Shown: positions 52,434 through 62,154, numbered from the stretch's first letter. The stretch: DNA of 64,000 nucleotides from Alphaproteobacteria bacterium (GCA_030427385.1 JAUHWR010000001.1:1302001-1366000); one strand, 5' to 3'. The notes: generated by a model not told the origin, from the sequence alone. A program made the numbers and translations.

Positions 52434-53129
52434 ATGGCTGCCCCACAAGAACCCTCTGGTTTATTAATGCCCAAAGCAACCGCAATCTGGTTTATTGACA
52501 ATACTGTCCTGACCTTTCAACAGATTGGCGATTTTACAGCTATGCATGAAGTCGAAGTTCAGGCGTTGGCGGATGGTGATGTTGGTCGCGGCATCGTTGG
52601 ACGTGATCCGGTGATGAATTCCGAGGTTGAAAAAGAAGAAATCGAGAAAGCAGAGAATGATCCGAATTACCGTATGAAGCACAAAAGGCGCACGGATTTA
52701 CCAGGATTAAAAACACGCTCTAAAGGTCCGAAATATACACCGGTTTCCAAACGCGGCGATAAACCCGATGGGATTGCATGGATTTTGAAAAACCAGCCTG
52801 ACGTTAAAGATAGCCAAATTGTGAAGCTAATTGGTACAACAAAGCCGACAATCGATAATATTCGTAATCGCACACATGCCAACATTGCCAATATTCGTCC
52901 GCGTCATCCTGCCGATTTGGGACTTTGCTCCTATCAAGAATTAGAGGTTGTTATACGTAAAGCTCTAAAAGCCGCCGGAAAAGACCCCGATCAGGTGAAA
53001 GCTGAAGAAGAAGCCAAATTGGCAGCAGAAGCCGCCGAAAGAGAAGAAGCAGATGATAGTGATCAACAAGGCGGAAAAGGCGACTTTGCCGGCTTTGATT
53101 TTTCCAATTTCATTAAAACCGGAAATTAA
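52434..53129 (+). CDS. trcR: Cell-cycle transcriptional regulator TrcR (DUF1013)
   Basis: 231 residues. LLMPKATAIWFIDNTVLTFQ and QIGDFTAMHEVEVQALADGD followed by GIAWILKNQP and IVKLIGTTKPTID with an HTH-like segment are diagnostic of the DUF1013/TrcR family restricted to alphaproteobacteria. Ends in an acidic tail. TTAGGAG lies upstream of the ATG and a strong terminator follows. Confidence 0.93.
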   Translation: MAAPQEPSGLLMPKATAIWFIDNTVLTFQQIGDFTAMHEVEVQALADGDVGRGIVGRDPVMNSEVEKEEIEKAENDPNYRMKHKRRTDLPGLKTRSKGPKYTPVSKRGDKPDGIAWILKNQPDVKDSQIVKLIGTTKPTIDNIRNRTHANIANIRPRHPADLGLCSYQELEVVIRKALKAAGKDPDQVKAEEEAKLAAEAAEREEADDSDQQGGKGDFAGFDFSNFIKTGN

Positions 53130-53150
53130 AGAATAACCACACAAATTTTT

Positions 53151-53182
53151 ATAGCATCCCATAGATTATGGGATGCTATTTT
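53151..53182 (+). terminator. Rho-independent terminator after trcR
   Basis: A 13 bp perfect stem (ATAGCATCCCATA / TATGGGATGCTAT) with a 3 nt loop followed by TTT, 21 bp after the trcR stop. Confidence 0.9.
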
Positions 53183-53232
53183 CATTTATACTGCCCCCTT
53201 CCCATCTCGGATGAATCGCGCTAAAAGAAGAT

Positions 53233-54045
53233 ATGCGATTTAAACACCTCCTCCTCCCTCTTGGTTTTTCCTTATTACTTGGCGCATGCGCCAGTGATAA
53301 AGATATCAATCCAAGTGAATCCACCGCCGAAGAAATCTTTGCCGAAGCTAATAAAGCTTTGGATGAAGGCAATAACAGTAAAGCGGCTGAATTATTTTCG
53401 GAAGTCGAACGCCAGTTTCCCTATTCTCAATTGGCCACGAATGCCCAATTAAAAGCCGCATTCTCACTTTATGAGAATGAAAAATATGACGAGGCTATTC
53501 TAGGGTTAGATCGCTTCATTGAACTTCACCCCGGAAATGTTGACGTAGATTATGCTTACTATCTGCGCGCACTGAGCTATTATGAGCAAATTGCGGATGT
53601 TAGCCGTGATCAGTCTTTGACGAAAAATGCGCTTGATGCATTAAATACTTTAATCAACCGTTTTCCAGCAAGTAAATTTACACGTGATGCTACATTAAAG
53701 CGTGATCTAACGCTTGATCATTTGGCAGGTAAAGAAATGGAAATCGGGAGATATTATCTCCAGAAAAACCAGATCAATGCCGCAGTTAATCGCTTTCTGA
53801 TTGTGGTACGCAACTTTCAAACAACAACGCACGTCCCGGAGGCACTGCACCGTTTAGTTGAAAGCTATATGACGCTTGGTTTACGTGATGAAGCTTATAA
53901 AATTGCCGCTGTCTTAGGTTATAATTACCCGGGTAGCGAATGGTATGAAGCGTCCTATAAATTGCTTGATCCCGAAGCCCGCAAAAAGCTGTTATCAGAA
54001 GAAGGTTGGCTAGATAGAACCATCGACTCTCTTCTTACTCGCTAG
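53233..54045 (+). CDS. bamD: Outer-membrane assembly lipoprotein BamD
   Basis: 270 residues. Type II signal LLPLGFSLLLGACASD with lipobox LGAC, then five TPR-like repeats (AEEIFAEANKALDEGNNSKA, ELFSEVERQFPYSQLATNAQ). BamD links BamA and the other lipoproteins in outer-membrane protein insertion. It precedes recN by 15 bp, the standard alphaproteobacterial pairing, but ftsZ and lpxC, which usually come before it, are absent. Confidence 0.95.
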   Translation: MRFKHLLLPLGFSLLLGACASDKDINPSESTAEEIFAEANKALDEGNNSKAAELFSEVERQFPYSQLATNAQLKAAFSLYENEKYDEAILGLDRFIELHPGNVDVDYAYYLRALSYYEQIADVSRDQSLTKNALDALNTLINRFPASKFTRDATLKRDLTLDHLAGKEMEIGRYYLQKNQINAAVNRFLIVVRNFQTTTHVPEALHRLVESYMTLGLRDEAYKIAAVLGYNYPGSEWYEASYKLLDPEARKKLLSEEGWLDRTIDSLLTR

Positions 54046-54060
54046 TATAATAGTAAGGCG

Positions 54061-55728
54061 ATGCTCACTAGCCTGACGATAAAAAATATTGTTCTGATTG
54101 ATCTGCTTACAATTACGTTTCGGCAGGGGTTATGTACGTTGACCGGCGAAACCGGCGCGGGGAAGTCGATTCTTTTAGACGCCTTAGGGCTTGCCATTGG
54201 CAGCCGCGCCGAAGCAAGACTTGTCCGGAAAAACCAAGAACAGGCGAGTGTTACAGCAAGCTTTGAACCACCGGATACCCATCCCGTTTTTGCATTCTTA
54301 CGTGAGCAAGATATGATGATTGAGGATCAAATCTTAATCCTACGCCGCACGTTAAAATCAGACGGACGTAGCAAAGCCTTTTTAAATGATCAACCGATCA
54401 GCATTTCTTTACTTTCTCAAATTGGCAATATGTTGATTGAAATACATGGCCAACATGAGACGCAGGGCTTGCTTGATCCCGCCACACATCGCCTACATTT
54501 GGATCAATTTGCCCAAATTGGAGCTGAGTTGAAAAGCTTAAAGCAATTATGGGAGGTTTGGCAAACAGCCGAAGAAACCTATGAACGTAAACTGAAGGAA
54601 AGCGAACAAGCGCGCGCTGAGGAAGAATTCTTGCGACAATCCATCGAAGACTTGGATAAGCTGTCCCCCCAAGAAGATGAGGAGGAGACCTTAAGTGAAC
54701 TGCGCCTACGTCTTATGAATCGTGAAAGCATTCTGGAGGGGCTAAATAACGCTTACCAAGCCCTTAACGGCGAAAGTGATCCGGTGCGGATTGCGGCGCG
54801 GGAGCTTGATCGTATTTCAGATAAAGCTGGCGACGATTTAAATCCGGCCATTGAGGCATTAGATCGGGCAAGCTCTGAGATTCAAGAAGCAATATCACAA
54901 ATACAAAATATGTCTGATACCCTGAGTGAGAGTGATTATAACCTTCAAGAAATTGATGATCGGCTTTTTGCACTTAAAGCGCAGGCCCATAAACATGCAT
55001 GCCAAATATCGGATTTGCCCAAAAAAAGAGATGAACTGGCGGCCGCACTAAATTTAATCGAAGCCTCAGACGATATTTTATCCACCTTATTAAAACAGGT
55101 GAATATCGCCAAAAAAGATTACATTGCGCTTGCTAAAAAATTGTCAGAAATCCGCCATTCAACCGCGTCTAAACTGGATCAAGAAGTTGCCAAAGAATTA
55201 CCACCTTTAAAGATGGAGCGCGCAAAATTTGTCACGTCCATTGAAACACTTGGTGAAGAAAACTGGCATGAAGCAGGTATGGATAAAGTTAGATTTTTAG
55301 TGGCAACAAACCCCGGATCAGAGCCGGGCCCACTAGGTAAAATAGCATCGGGCGGAGAAATGTCGCGCTTTATGCTCGCCTTGAAAGTTGTCATGGCAGA
55401 GGTTGGAACTGTTGAAACAATGATCTTTGATGAAGTTGATGCGGGGATTGGGGGCGCAACCGCCGATGCCGTCGGAGAACGGCTAGCCAGATTAGGACAT
55501 ACCCGCCAAATTTTAGTGGTCACACACTCCCCGCAAGTAGCGGCGCGCGGAAGTTATCATTGGATAGTACAAAAAAACGGCAATGATCAGGATGTTACAA
55601 CCAGTATACTTTCATTAGAAACCAGTAATGATCGCCGTGAAGAAGTTGCCCGCATGCTATCCGGCGCTGAAATCACTGGCGAGGCACGCCGAGCAGCAGC
55701 AAAGTTGCTTGAAGGAAAAGCCGCCTAA
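54061..55728 (+). CDS. recN: DNA repair protein RecN
   Basis: SMC-like ATPase of double-strand-break repair, 555 residues. Walker A LTGETGAGKSILLDALGLAI, two coiled-coil arms, signature GGEMSRFMLALK and Walker B MIFDEVDAGIGG are intact. TATAAT lies shortly upstream (54047), so it may also be transcribed apart from bamD. It overlaps the convergent amtB by 4 bp. Confidence 0.96.
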   Translation: MLTSLTIKNIVLIDLLTITFRQGLCTLTGETGAGKSILLDALGLAIGSRAEARLVRKNQEQASVTASFEPPDTHPVFAFLREQDMMIEDQILILRRTLKSDGRSKAFLNDQPISISLLSQIGNMLIEIHGQHETQGLLDPATHRLHLDQFAQIGAELKSLKQLWEVWQTAEETYERKLKESEQARAEEEFLRQSIEDLDKLSPQEDEEETLSELRLRLMNRESILEGLNNAYQALNGESDPVRIAARELDRISDKAGDDLNPAIEALDRASSEIQEAISQIQNMSDTLSESDYNLQEIDDRLFALKAQAHKHACQISDLPKKRDELAAALNLIEASDDILSTLLKQVNIAKKDYIALAKKLSEIRHSTASKLDQEVAKELPPLKMERAKFVTSIETLGEENWHEAGMDKVRFLVATNPGSEPGPLGKIASGGEMSRFMLALKVVMAEVGTVETMIFDEVDAGIGGATADAVGERLARLGHTRQILVVTHSPQVAARGSYHWIVQKNGNDQDVTTSILSLETSNDRREEVARMLSGAEITGEARRAAAKLLEGKAA

Positions 55729-57128
55729 GCATCCTTTATAGAGTTAACTATATACCCACGATCTTCATTAATAGCGTTTTTGGACTCGTCGCTAGTAATC
55801 TCTGAAACTGTCTCCCCATGCAGAGCCAAATCAAGCCCCTTATATTCTACAAACGGATCAACACGCAATCCCATAACCGATTTAATCAAGGCGAGTAAAA
55901 CAAACGTTACACCCGCAGAATAAATCATCGTAATGATCACCGAGAGTACCTGAGCTATCAGCTGGTTTTGATTTCCAAAAAATGTTCCTGCTGCCCCGCC
56001 AATTTCCGGGTTGGCAAAAAGGCCGACGGCTAACGCCCCTACTATACCGCCGATCCCATGCAGTCCGAATACATCCAAAGCATCATCATATTTTAATAGG
56101 GCTTTGAGATGTTTCACCGCCTGATAACAAATCATACCGGATAAAGCGCCAATAACTAAAGAGGCCTGAAAATCAACAAATCCCGCAGCGGGTGTAATGG
56201 CGACCAACCCGGCAACAACACCGGAAAGCGTTCCTTGCACACTTATTTTACCGCGATCTATCATCTCGAATGCCATCCATAAAATCGCAGCCATCCCCGC
56301 CGCTGAATTAGTAACAAGCATCGCATATCCGGCCGATGTTCCGGCTGACAGCGCCGATCCCGCATTGAATCCGAACCACCCAACCCATAACATACCCGTG
56401 CCTATCACACTTAGGATCAAGTTGTTTGAAGTAGACGGATCACGGCGCGTTTTGAGCCCGCGCCCAAGCATAATCGCCGCAACCAATCCGGCAACGCCGG
56501 AATTAATATGAACGACGGTGCCTCCCGCAAAATCGAGAGCTTCCCCATATCCTAGAAAGCCATTATATCCTTCTCGATCTATACCACCGATAAAGCCACC
56601 GCTGCCCCAGACCCAATGACAAATCGGAGCATATACACAAATTAACCATAGTGGTGTAAAGACCAAAAGTGACGTGAATTTAATCCGATCCGCAACCGCG
56701 CCGACCAAAAGTGCAACTGTAATAACAGCAAACGTCATTTGAAAAACAATAAAAACAGTTTCAGGTATCGTTCCAACCGCCGATTCTGGCATTACGCCAT
56801 TCAACATGAACTTCGATAGACCACCCACAAAGCCATTCCCCTCGGTAAAGGCCATGCTATAACCGATAATTGGCCAAATAACGCTGACGACCACACAGAC
56901 GGCCAAACTTTGCATCAAGGTTGCCAACGTATTATCCCGCTTTACCAACCCGCCATAGAATAATGCTAATCCAGGAACCGTCATCATAAGAACTAGTAAC
57001 GCGGACACCAAAAGCCAAGCTGTATCTCCGCTATCTATCACGTTTTCCTGTGCCATTGCAGAGGGGGACATGAGAAGAAGGGGTAATAAAGTTAAATACC
57101 CGCTCATTATATTTTTCATTTTTTGCAT
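55725..57128 (-). CDS. amtB: Ammonium transporter
   Basis: 467 residues with a signal-like N-terminus and eleven membrane helices. TAWLLVSALLVLMMTVPGLA, FYGGLVKRDN, VVHINSGVAGLVAAI and HGIGGIVGALAVGLF (twin His region) are Amt signatures. The PII gene glnK that usually accompanies it is not adjacent. Start taken at MQKMKN (57128); 57143 and 57119 are alternatives with no ribosome binding site to decide. Confidence 0.92.
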   Translation of the reverse strand: MQKMKNIMSGYLTLLPLLLMSPSAMAQENVIDSGDTAWLLVSALLVLMMTVPGLALFYGGLVKRDNTLATLMQSLAVCVVVSVIWPIIGYSMAFTEGNGFVGGLSKFMLNGVMPESAVGTIPETVFIVFQMTFAVITVALLVGAVADRIKFTSLLVFTPLWLICVYAPICHWVWGSGGFIGGIDREGYNGFLGYGEALDFAGGTVVHINSGVAGLVAAIMLGRGLKTRRDPSTSNNLILSVIGTGMLWVGWFGFNAGSALSAGTSAGYAMLVTNSAAGMAAILWMAFEMIDRGKISVQGTLSGVVAGLVAITPAAGFVDFQASLVIGALSGMICYQAVKHLKALLKYDDALDVFGLHGIGGIVGALAVGLFANPEIGGAAGTFFGNQNQLIAQVLSVIITMIYSAGVTFVLLALIKSVMGLRVDPFVEYKGLDLALHGETVSEITSDESKNAINEDRGYIVNSIKDA

Positions 57129-57185
57129 GGTAGATATGTACATATAGCATATGTATAAAAAAATGCGTATTTAGGCAATATGTTT

Positions 57186-57230
57186 TTGCATTTTTAAATA
57201 AACTTGGCTATTAAATGAGAATGATTATTA
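57186..57230 (+). promoter_or_regulatory. Promoter with Fur-box-like operator
   Basis: TTGCAT (57186-57191), a 17 bp spacer and TATTAA (57209-57214) form a promoter. Immediately after it, TGAGAAT-G-ATTATTA (57216-57230) matches the Fur 7-1-7 consensus TGATAAT-N-ATTATCA at 12 of 14 positions and covers the expected start site. Binding would repress the small gene at 57257 when iron is sufficient. The match is seen; regulation by Fur is inference. Confidence 0.6.
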
Positions 57231-57256
57231 ATTTCAAATATTGGTAAGAGGAAAAT

Positions 57257-57439
57257 ATGCAACAACAAAATATGACGGAAAATTTTAAGGCAGCGATAGA
57301 GCCACCTACAAATAATAGAACCTGGGGTCAGGTTACAAACGAAGACTACTTACAATTAGCAATGCAAGGACATCCCGGTACAAAATTACCATGTGACGGT
57401 TGCCTTGACCTCTTCGAAGCTACCTCGCCTCAACGATAA
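57257..57439 (+). CDS. Small CxxC protein under a Fur-box-like site
   Basis: 60 residues, starting MQQQNMTENFKAAIEPP and containing a single LPCDGCLDLFE motif near the C-terminus. No signal peptide, no known family. GAGGAAAAT directly precedes the ATG. Its 3' end overlaps the convergent ftsQ stop by 20 bp. The CxxC pair suggests metal or Fe-S binding or a redox role, which fits possible iron control but is not shown. Confidence 0.7.
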   Translation: MQQQNMTENFKAAIEPPTNNRTWGQVTNEDYLQLAMQGHPGTKLPCDGCLDLFEATSPQR

Positions 57440-58244
57440 TACGATCCGGCTCGCGCATATCGATTTTTTGAATATCTTTTTCAAAGATCCGATCCTTCTC
57501 GTGCGCGGCGCTTAGGCGGCGTAATGCAAAACCGATATCTGTTTCCGGTAAGGAAACCATTTGTCCATTCTTTAATTTCAAATCCCAGCGACGGTCACTC
57601 ACTAAAACCGCACCTTCAATCTGCTCTTTAATTGCGGGCTCGGCATTTAGCAGTTTTATAAGCTCCCTAGCTTTTAACGGCGCTTTTGCTCCTGTTAAAA
57701 CAAGAAGATGCTCAAATTCTTCCTGCAGAGTATCAGTTAATACTGTGCCATCCTCCCCGATCACGACTGCCTTTCCACCGGTTTGCCAAAGGGCATAAGG
57801 CATATATTCCTCCAGAATAACATGTATGGTATCGGGCATACGCCTTAAAACGGTGGCGTTCTTAACCCATGATATTTTTTGTATGAGTGGCTGAATGGCA
57901 TCCGGATCAAAATCAAGTAACGGGTCGCCTTCTTTAGTATTAATGATAGCCCGTAAGAGATCAAGATCACTATGAACGCGGCCCTCTATTAAGATATTCT
58001 CAACTCTAAAACCTTGATTGGCTGCGGTTTTCACCACGCTATTCTCAACAGCATTCCATGTTGTCTTATTTGCGCCGCTTAGAAAGAACCAGGCGCCAAG
58101 CCAAATTATAAAAATCAGCGCTGCACAAATTAGCCCGAACTTTTTCAAAAAGATAAAGAGCTTAGATTTTAAGCCGCCGCGCCCGCGACGCTTTGTGAGA
58201 TCTGATCGTCTTGTGCCTTTTGTGTGCTTTGTTTTTCGTGACAT
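57420..58244 (-). CDS. ftsQ: Cell division protein FtsQ
   Basis: 274 residues. A basic cytoplasmic N-terminus (RRGRGGLKSK), one membrane helix (LICAALIFIIWLGAWFFL, about 38-55), a POTRA domain (RVENILIEGRVHSDLDLLRA) and the beta domain. It scaffolds FtsB and FtsL at the septum. The gene overlaps ddl by 76 bp, and ftsA, its normal downstream neighbour, is missing here. Confidence 0.92.
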   Translation of the reverse strand: MSRKTKHTKGTRRSDLTKRRGRGGLKSKLFIFLKKFGLICAALIFIIWLGAWFFLSGANKTTWNAVENSVVKTAANQGFRVENILIEGRVHSDLDLLRAIINTKEGDPLLDFDPDAIQPLIQKISWVKNATVLRRMPDTIHVILEEYMPYALWQTGGKAVVIGEDGTVLTDTLQEEFEHLLVLTGAKAPLKARELIKLLNAEPAIKEQIEGAVLVSDRRWDLKLKNGQMVSLPETDIGFALRRLSAAHEKDRIFEKDIQKIDMREPDRIIVEAR

Positions 58245-59152
58245 TTCGCTGTTTCGATTAAATGAATGCAGAGGTCTTTAAAAGACGTGCCATGATGAAT
58301 AACTTGTGAGGGGCCGATTGATGCCGGCGTTAAACCGGGTTGTGTGTTCACTTCCAAGAAATAAACCGCATGTGTTGCCTCTGGAATACGATCATCATAC
58401 ACATAATCACATCTGGCAAGTCCGTTACAACCAAAAGCAATATAAATTCGCTCTGACCAATCCATAATAATTTCGCGCACATCTGTCGGTATATCTGCGG
58501 GCAGGAAGTATTCTGTACGTGTATCTTTATATTTAGCTTCATAATCAAAGAAATCGGTCTTTGATTTTATCTCGGTGACATCCTGTGCATTTCCATCCAA
58601 AACTGCACAAGTAAGCTCGCGCCCTTTGATATATCGCTCCACAAGGGCATAATCGCCAAATGTCCAATTCTCATCAAAAGCGGGTTTATTATCATTTTCC
58701 CGCACGATCGTAATCCCGCAGCTTGACCCCTCAGAAATAGGTTTAACCACATAAGGTGGATCAAGTGTTTCGGAGGCAAGAATATCATCTTTATGTGCGA
58801 CAACCCCTTCAGGGCTCTGTACGCCAAGCGTCATGGCAATGCGTTTAGACATCGGCTTATTCATCGCAAGCGCCGATGCCATCACACCGGAATGAGTATA
58901 AGGGATTTCAAGCATTTCAAGGACGGATTGAATAATCCCGTCTTCCCCGCCGCGCCCATATAAATTATTAAAAACCACATCCGGTTTAGGTGTCAGCTTA
59001 GAAAGCAAATCATTCAGATCTTTTTTGACATCAATTACGGTCAAATCATATCCGGCCTCTTTCAAAGCGGCCTCCACTTCACGTCCTTTATCTAATGAAA
59101 CCTGACGCTCCGCAGACCATCCACCAACCAATAATGCTACTTTTTTTGCCAT
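58169..59152 (-). CDS. ddl: D-alanine--D-alanine ligase
   Basis: Makes the D-Ala-D-Ala end of the peptidoglycan precursor. 327 residues; ATP-grasp elements VALLVGGWSAERQVSL, VVKPISEGSSCGI and FLEVNTQPGLTPASIGPSQV are clear. An extra C-terminal tail (KCHEKQSTQKAQDDQ) runs into ftsQ, causing the long 76 bp overlap. Confidence 0.95.
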   Translation of the reverse strand: MAKKVALLVGGWSAERQVSLDKGREVEAALKEAGYDLTVIDVKKDLNDLLSKLTPKPDVVFNNLYGRGGEDGIIQSVLEMLEIPYTHSGVMASALAMNKPMSKRIAMTLGVQSPEGVVAHKDDILASETLDPPYVVKPISEGSSCGITIVRENDNKPAFDENWTFGDYALVERYIKGRELTCAVLDGNAQDVTEIKSKTDFFDYEAKYKDTRTEYFLPADIPTDVREIIMDWSERIYIAFGCNGLARCDYVYDDRIPEATHAVYFLEVNTQPGLTPASIGPSQVIHHGTSFKDLCIHLIETAKCHEKQSTQKAQDDQISQSVAGAAA

Positions 59153-59193
59153 CCCCTATCCGAGCATGGAAATGAAAATGTGTCAAAAAGAAT

Positions 59194-60249
59194 TTAGCGT
59201 GCTTTGCTTGTCATTCCGCGCATTTTTGGGAAAATAATGCCGCAAAACAATAGTCCGCATAACGATAAAATCACAGGAATCAGCCAATTCATCCAGCCAG
59301 CATCAATCATCACATTTCCTGATGGATTATCAGGATCATATAAAATTTGCACGTCATCGCCAGATTTATAGGATGGCGGATTACTACTATAATTCGATGT
59401 AAAAGTAATATCGTTTCCTTGGTTAGTTTGAAATCTTATAATCGGGGCGTAAGTGGTTCCATCGCTGTCCGAATTTGCCTTTAAACCGGTGACTTGCCCT
59501 GCAGCCGTTTGCCCTATCGTTTCTAGAATAAAAACACTCTTACCAACATAATATCCGCCGCCCAAAAGCCCCAGTCCGATGATCAACACCAACCATGACC
59601 ATTTGGCTTGTTCTGCCTCTATATTGTTTTGAATGTTTCTGACTTCTTGACGTGTCAGGTTTTTACCGGATTGTTTGTTTTTATGCCGAAACTGTGAGAG
59701 CTTTTTTTCTTTAAAAGCTTTTAAATTTCCAAATTCACCTAACGGCTTTTTGATTTTTTCAAATTTTCGCCATAAAACGATGCTGCCGCCCATAGCAACG
59801 ACCAACATCATCCAGTTAAATTCAAATAAACGAGCGGCATGATATAAAAATAAGCCGCCACCGCCTAATAACATTAATCCAACAATGAAAATCGGCCATC
59901 CGGCCCCAAGGATTCTTGCGTCATCCGGTTTATGAGGAAAGTATAATATTGATACTTTTTTACCAATCTGATTTTCATCCAAATTAGAAGAACCAACACC
60001 AGAGATAATTGTCTTTAACTGCCCTTTATCATTATGATACTCAGCTACAGGATAATAAAAATTTCGCTTAGCCCCTGCTCGTTCTTGAAATGTAACCACC
60101 TTTCCTCTCACCCGTTTAGCCCTAAGTCGCCAACGAAGAAAATCGCCGCTAAGTAAAAGTCCAAGGCCTATACAAATAAATGCCCCTAAAAACATCATTA
60201 GTGAATGAAACGCAAACACGCCATCGAAAAACAAATCAAACATGAGCAT
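59194..60249 (-). CDS. DUF3592 membrane protein with two domain copies
   Basis: 351 residues. Two DUF3592-like modules, VRGKVVTFQERAG...VSILYFPHKPDDARI and AAGQVTGLKANSDSDG...VQILYDPDNPSGNVM, alternate with about five membrane helices. The second copy lies after a basic cytoplasmic loop. AAAGGC lies 6 nt before the ATG at 60249, preferred to 60279. Function unknown. Confidence 0.82.
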   Translation of the reverse strand: MLMFDLFFDGVFAFHSLMMFLGAFICIGLGLLLSGDFLRWRLRAKRVRGKVVTFQERAGAKRNFYYPVAEYHNDKGQLKTIISGVGSSNLDENQIGKKVSILYFPHKPDDARILGAGWPIFIVGLMLLGGGGLFLYHAARLFEFNWMMLVVAMGGSIVLWRKFEKIKKPLGEFGNLKAFKEKKLSQFRHKNKQSGKNLTRQEVRNIQNNIEAEQAKWSWLVLIIGLGLLGGGYYVGKSVFILETIGQTAAGQVTGLKANSDSDGTTYAPIIRFQTNQGNDITFTSNYSSNPPSYKSGDDVQILYDPDNPSGNVMIDAGWMNWLIPVILSLCGLLFCGIIFPKMRGMTSKAR

Positions 60250-60332
60250 TATTATGCCTTTAAAAGCACATTCTAACAATCAGCACATATCTTTTGCTTT
60301 GCTTTTCTAATTATTCAGCATAATTTCTTTAA

Positions 60333-61178
60333 ATGGCAAATTTAGAAAAAGACACTAATTCAGGTAAATTTATCAAATCTCGGAAAGTATATAATATCCT
60401 GTCACATGAAGGGCAGGAAGAGCTAAACCGTACTAATACGGCGCTGTTATGGTCTGGTTTAGTAGCGGGGCTATGTATATCATTTTCTCTGTTTGCCGAA
60501 ACATTTCTTGATCATCATTTACCCGACTTTGAAGGCGCGTTTTTAATTTCAAATTTCGGCTATTGCATTGGCTTTACAATCGTCATTTTGGGTCGTTTTC
60601 AGCTTTTTACCGAAAATACAATTTCCGCTGTTCTACCGTTACTTGATAGAAAGGACATGAGAACACTCTATAAAACATTGAAATTATGGGCATTAGTATT
60701 TCTAGCTAATATGATTGGAACATTAACAATGGCGGCACTTGCTGTATTTACCAGTGTTTTTTCTCCCGATATTTTGGAGACAATGACCAACATATCCCAC
60801 CATGCAGTTGAAAGAGACGCAGCATCTATTTTTGTACAGGCGATACCCGCCGGTTTTTTAGTGGCAAGCATCACATGGTTGTTGCCTAATTCACAATATT
60901 CTAAATTTTCTGTGCTGATTATGATGACATATTTAATAGCCATTGGCGATTTTGCGCATGTTATTGTCGGATCATGTGAAGTATTTGTGTTATTACTGCA
61001 AGGATTATTATCCTATGGCGACGGATTTATTTATATAGCCTGCGCGGCAGCAGGAAATATTATCGGTGGTACGTTCCTCTTCAGCTTAATGGCCTATGCA
61101 CAGGTTAAAGAGGAAATCGCAGACGAAGAAAACGGAAAGCCGAAAAATTACAAAGTAGCAAGAAGCACAAACACCTGA
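60333..61178 (+). CDS. Formate/nitrite transporter family channel (YfdC-like)
   Basis: 281 residues with six membrane helices of the FNT aquaporin-like fold. LLWSGLVAGLCISFSLFAET, RFQLFTENTISAVLPLL and ANMIGTLTMAAL match the YfdC-like branch, whose substrate is not established. Convergent with the NlpD-like gene, 1 bp apart. Confidence 0.88.
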   Translation: MANLEKDTNSGKFIKSRKVYNILSHEGQEELNRTNTALLWSGLVAGLCISFSLFAETFLDHHLPDFEGAFLISNFGYCIGFTIVILGRFQLFTENTISAVLPLLDRKDMRTLYKTLKLWALVFLANMIGTLTMAALAVFTSVFSPDILETMTNISHHAVERDAASIFVQAIPAGFLVASITWLLPNSQYSKFSVLIMMTYLIAIGDFAHVIVGSCEVFVLLLQGLLSYGDGFIYIACAAAGNIIGGTFLFSLMAYAQVKEEIADEENGKPKNYKVARSTNT

Positions 61179-61179
61179 T

Positions 61180-62154
61180 TTAAATAAACTTTTTAGGGTC
61201 AAGGGAATCAGTCCCCTTACGTATTTCAAAGTGTAATTGTGGGCTACTGACTTGACCGGATGTGCCCACGATACCGATCTTTTCACCCGCTTTAACAAAA
61301 CTTCCTTTCTTCGTGTGAATTTGTCCCAGATGTCCATAGGCGGTCAAATAGCGCCCACCATGTTTTATCAGGATTAAATTCCCATACCCTTTTAGCCCAT
61401 TTCCGGCATAAACCACCTCACCGTCTGCTGCAGATATAACCGTAGCACCTTTTGGGGCCGCGATATTAATACCGTCATTTTGCAAACCATTTTTCTTTGG
61501 CCCAAAATCAGAAATAATTGATCCCGCAACGGGTCTTAGGAAACGGCTCGGTTTATTTTTTGATAACGTAAAAGCGGGCGTTTTTACCTCCTCCTTTTCA
61601 GAATATGAGTCAGGAAGCTTTAAAATATTTACAGTATTTGAAGCGCTTGACTGCGAATGCTCATCCTTTAACTCTGCAGATCGAATACTACGATGCGCCG
61701 GCGCCGCCTCCATAGCTAAAGGCGTAACCATCACTGAGGCGATTTCCCCTTCTATCCCACGTAAACGAGGAATGCTTAATTTTTCACCTGCTAAAATACG
61801 ATATGGCTTAGAGAGATTATTTAATTCCGCCAATCTGGACTGCGAAACATTAAACAGACGCGCAACTTCTGACAGACTATCATCCGGGCGCACTTCGTAT
61901 TTTTCCGGCGGCGGCAGACGCAGGCGCTGCCCAACATTTAAATGATAAGGTGCGACTAAATTATTTGCGAGCGCGAGCTCAGGCACATCAACCTTATATC
62001 GCTTTGAAATGCCATAAAGCGTATCGCCCTCAGAGACTGTGTGTACGCCGGAGCTGCCCGCACCCGCACTTGCGCCATAAGTTGAGAGCGGCGCAGGTGA
62101 TTGGGAGCACCCCGCACAAAGCAATAATAATAGAACAATCAAAAAACGCGCCAT
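61180..62154 (-). CDS. LysM/M23 lipoprotein, NlpD-like
   Basis: 324 residues. Lipoprotein signal (FLIVLLLLLCAGC), two LysM domains (about 38-82 and 88-130) for peptidoglycan, and a C-terminal LytM/M23 domain (about 215-324). The zinc motif HxGxD reads NDGIN, so it is probably catalytically inactive, like NlpD and EnvC that activate amidases; YGHLG and LHFEIR remain. Next to pcm, as in many alphaproteobacteria. Confidence 0.9.
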   Translation of the reverse strand: MARFLIVLLLLLCAGCSQSPAPLSTYGASAGAGSSGVHTVSEGDTLYGISKRYKVDVPELALANNLVAPYHLNVGQRLRLPPPEKYEVRPDDSLSEVARLFNVSQSRLAELNNLSKPYRILAGEKLSIPRLRGIEGEIASVMVTPLAMEAAPAHRSIRSAELKDEHSQSSASNTVNILKLPDSYSEKEEVKTPAFTLSKNKPSRFLRPVAGSIISDFGPKKNGLQNDGINIAAPKGATVISAADGEVVYAGNGLKGYGNLILIKHGGRYLTAYGHLGQIHTKKGSFVKAGEKIGIVGTSGQVSSPQLHFEIRKGTDSLDPKKFI

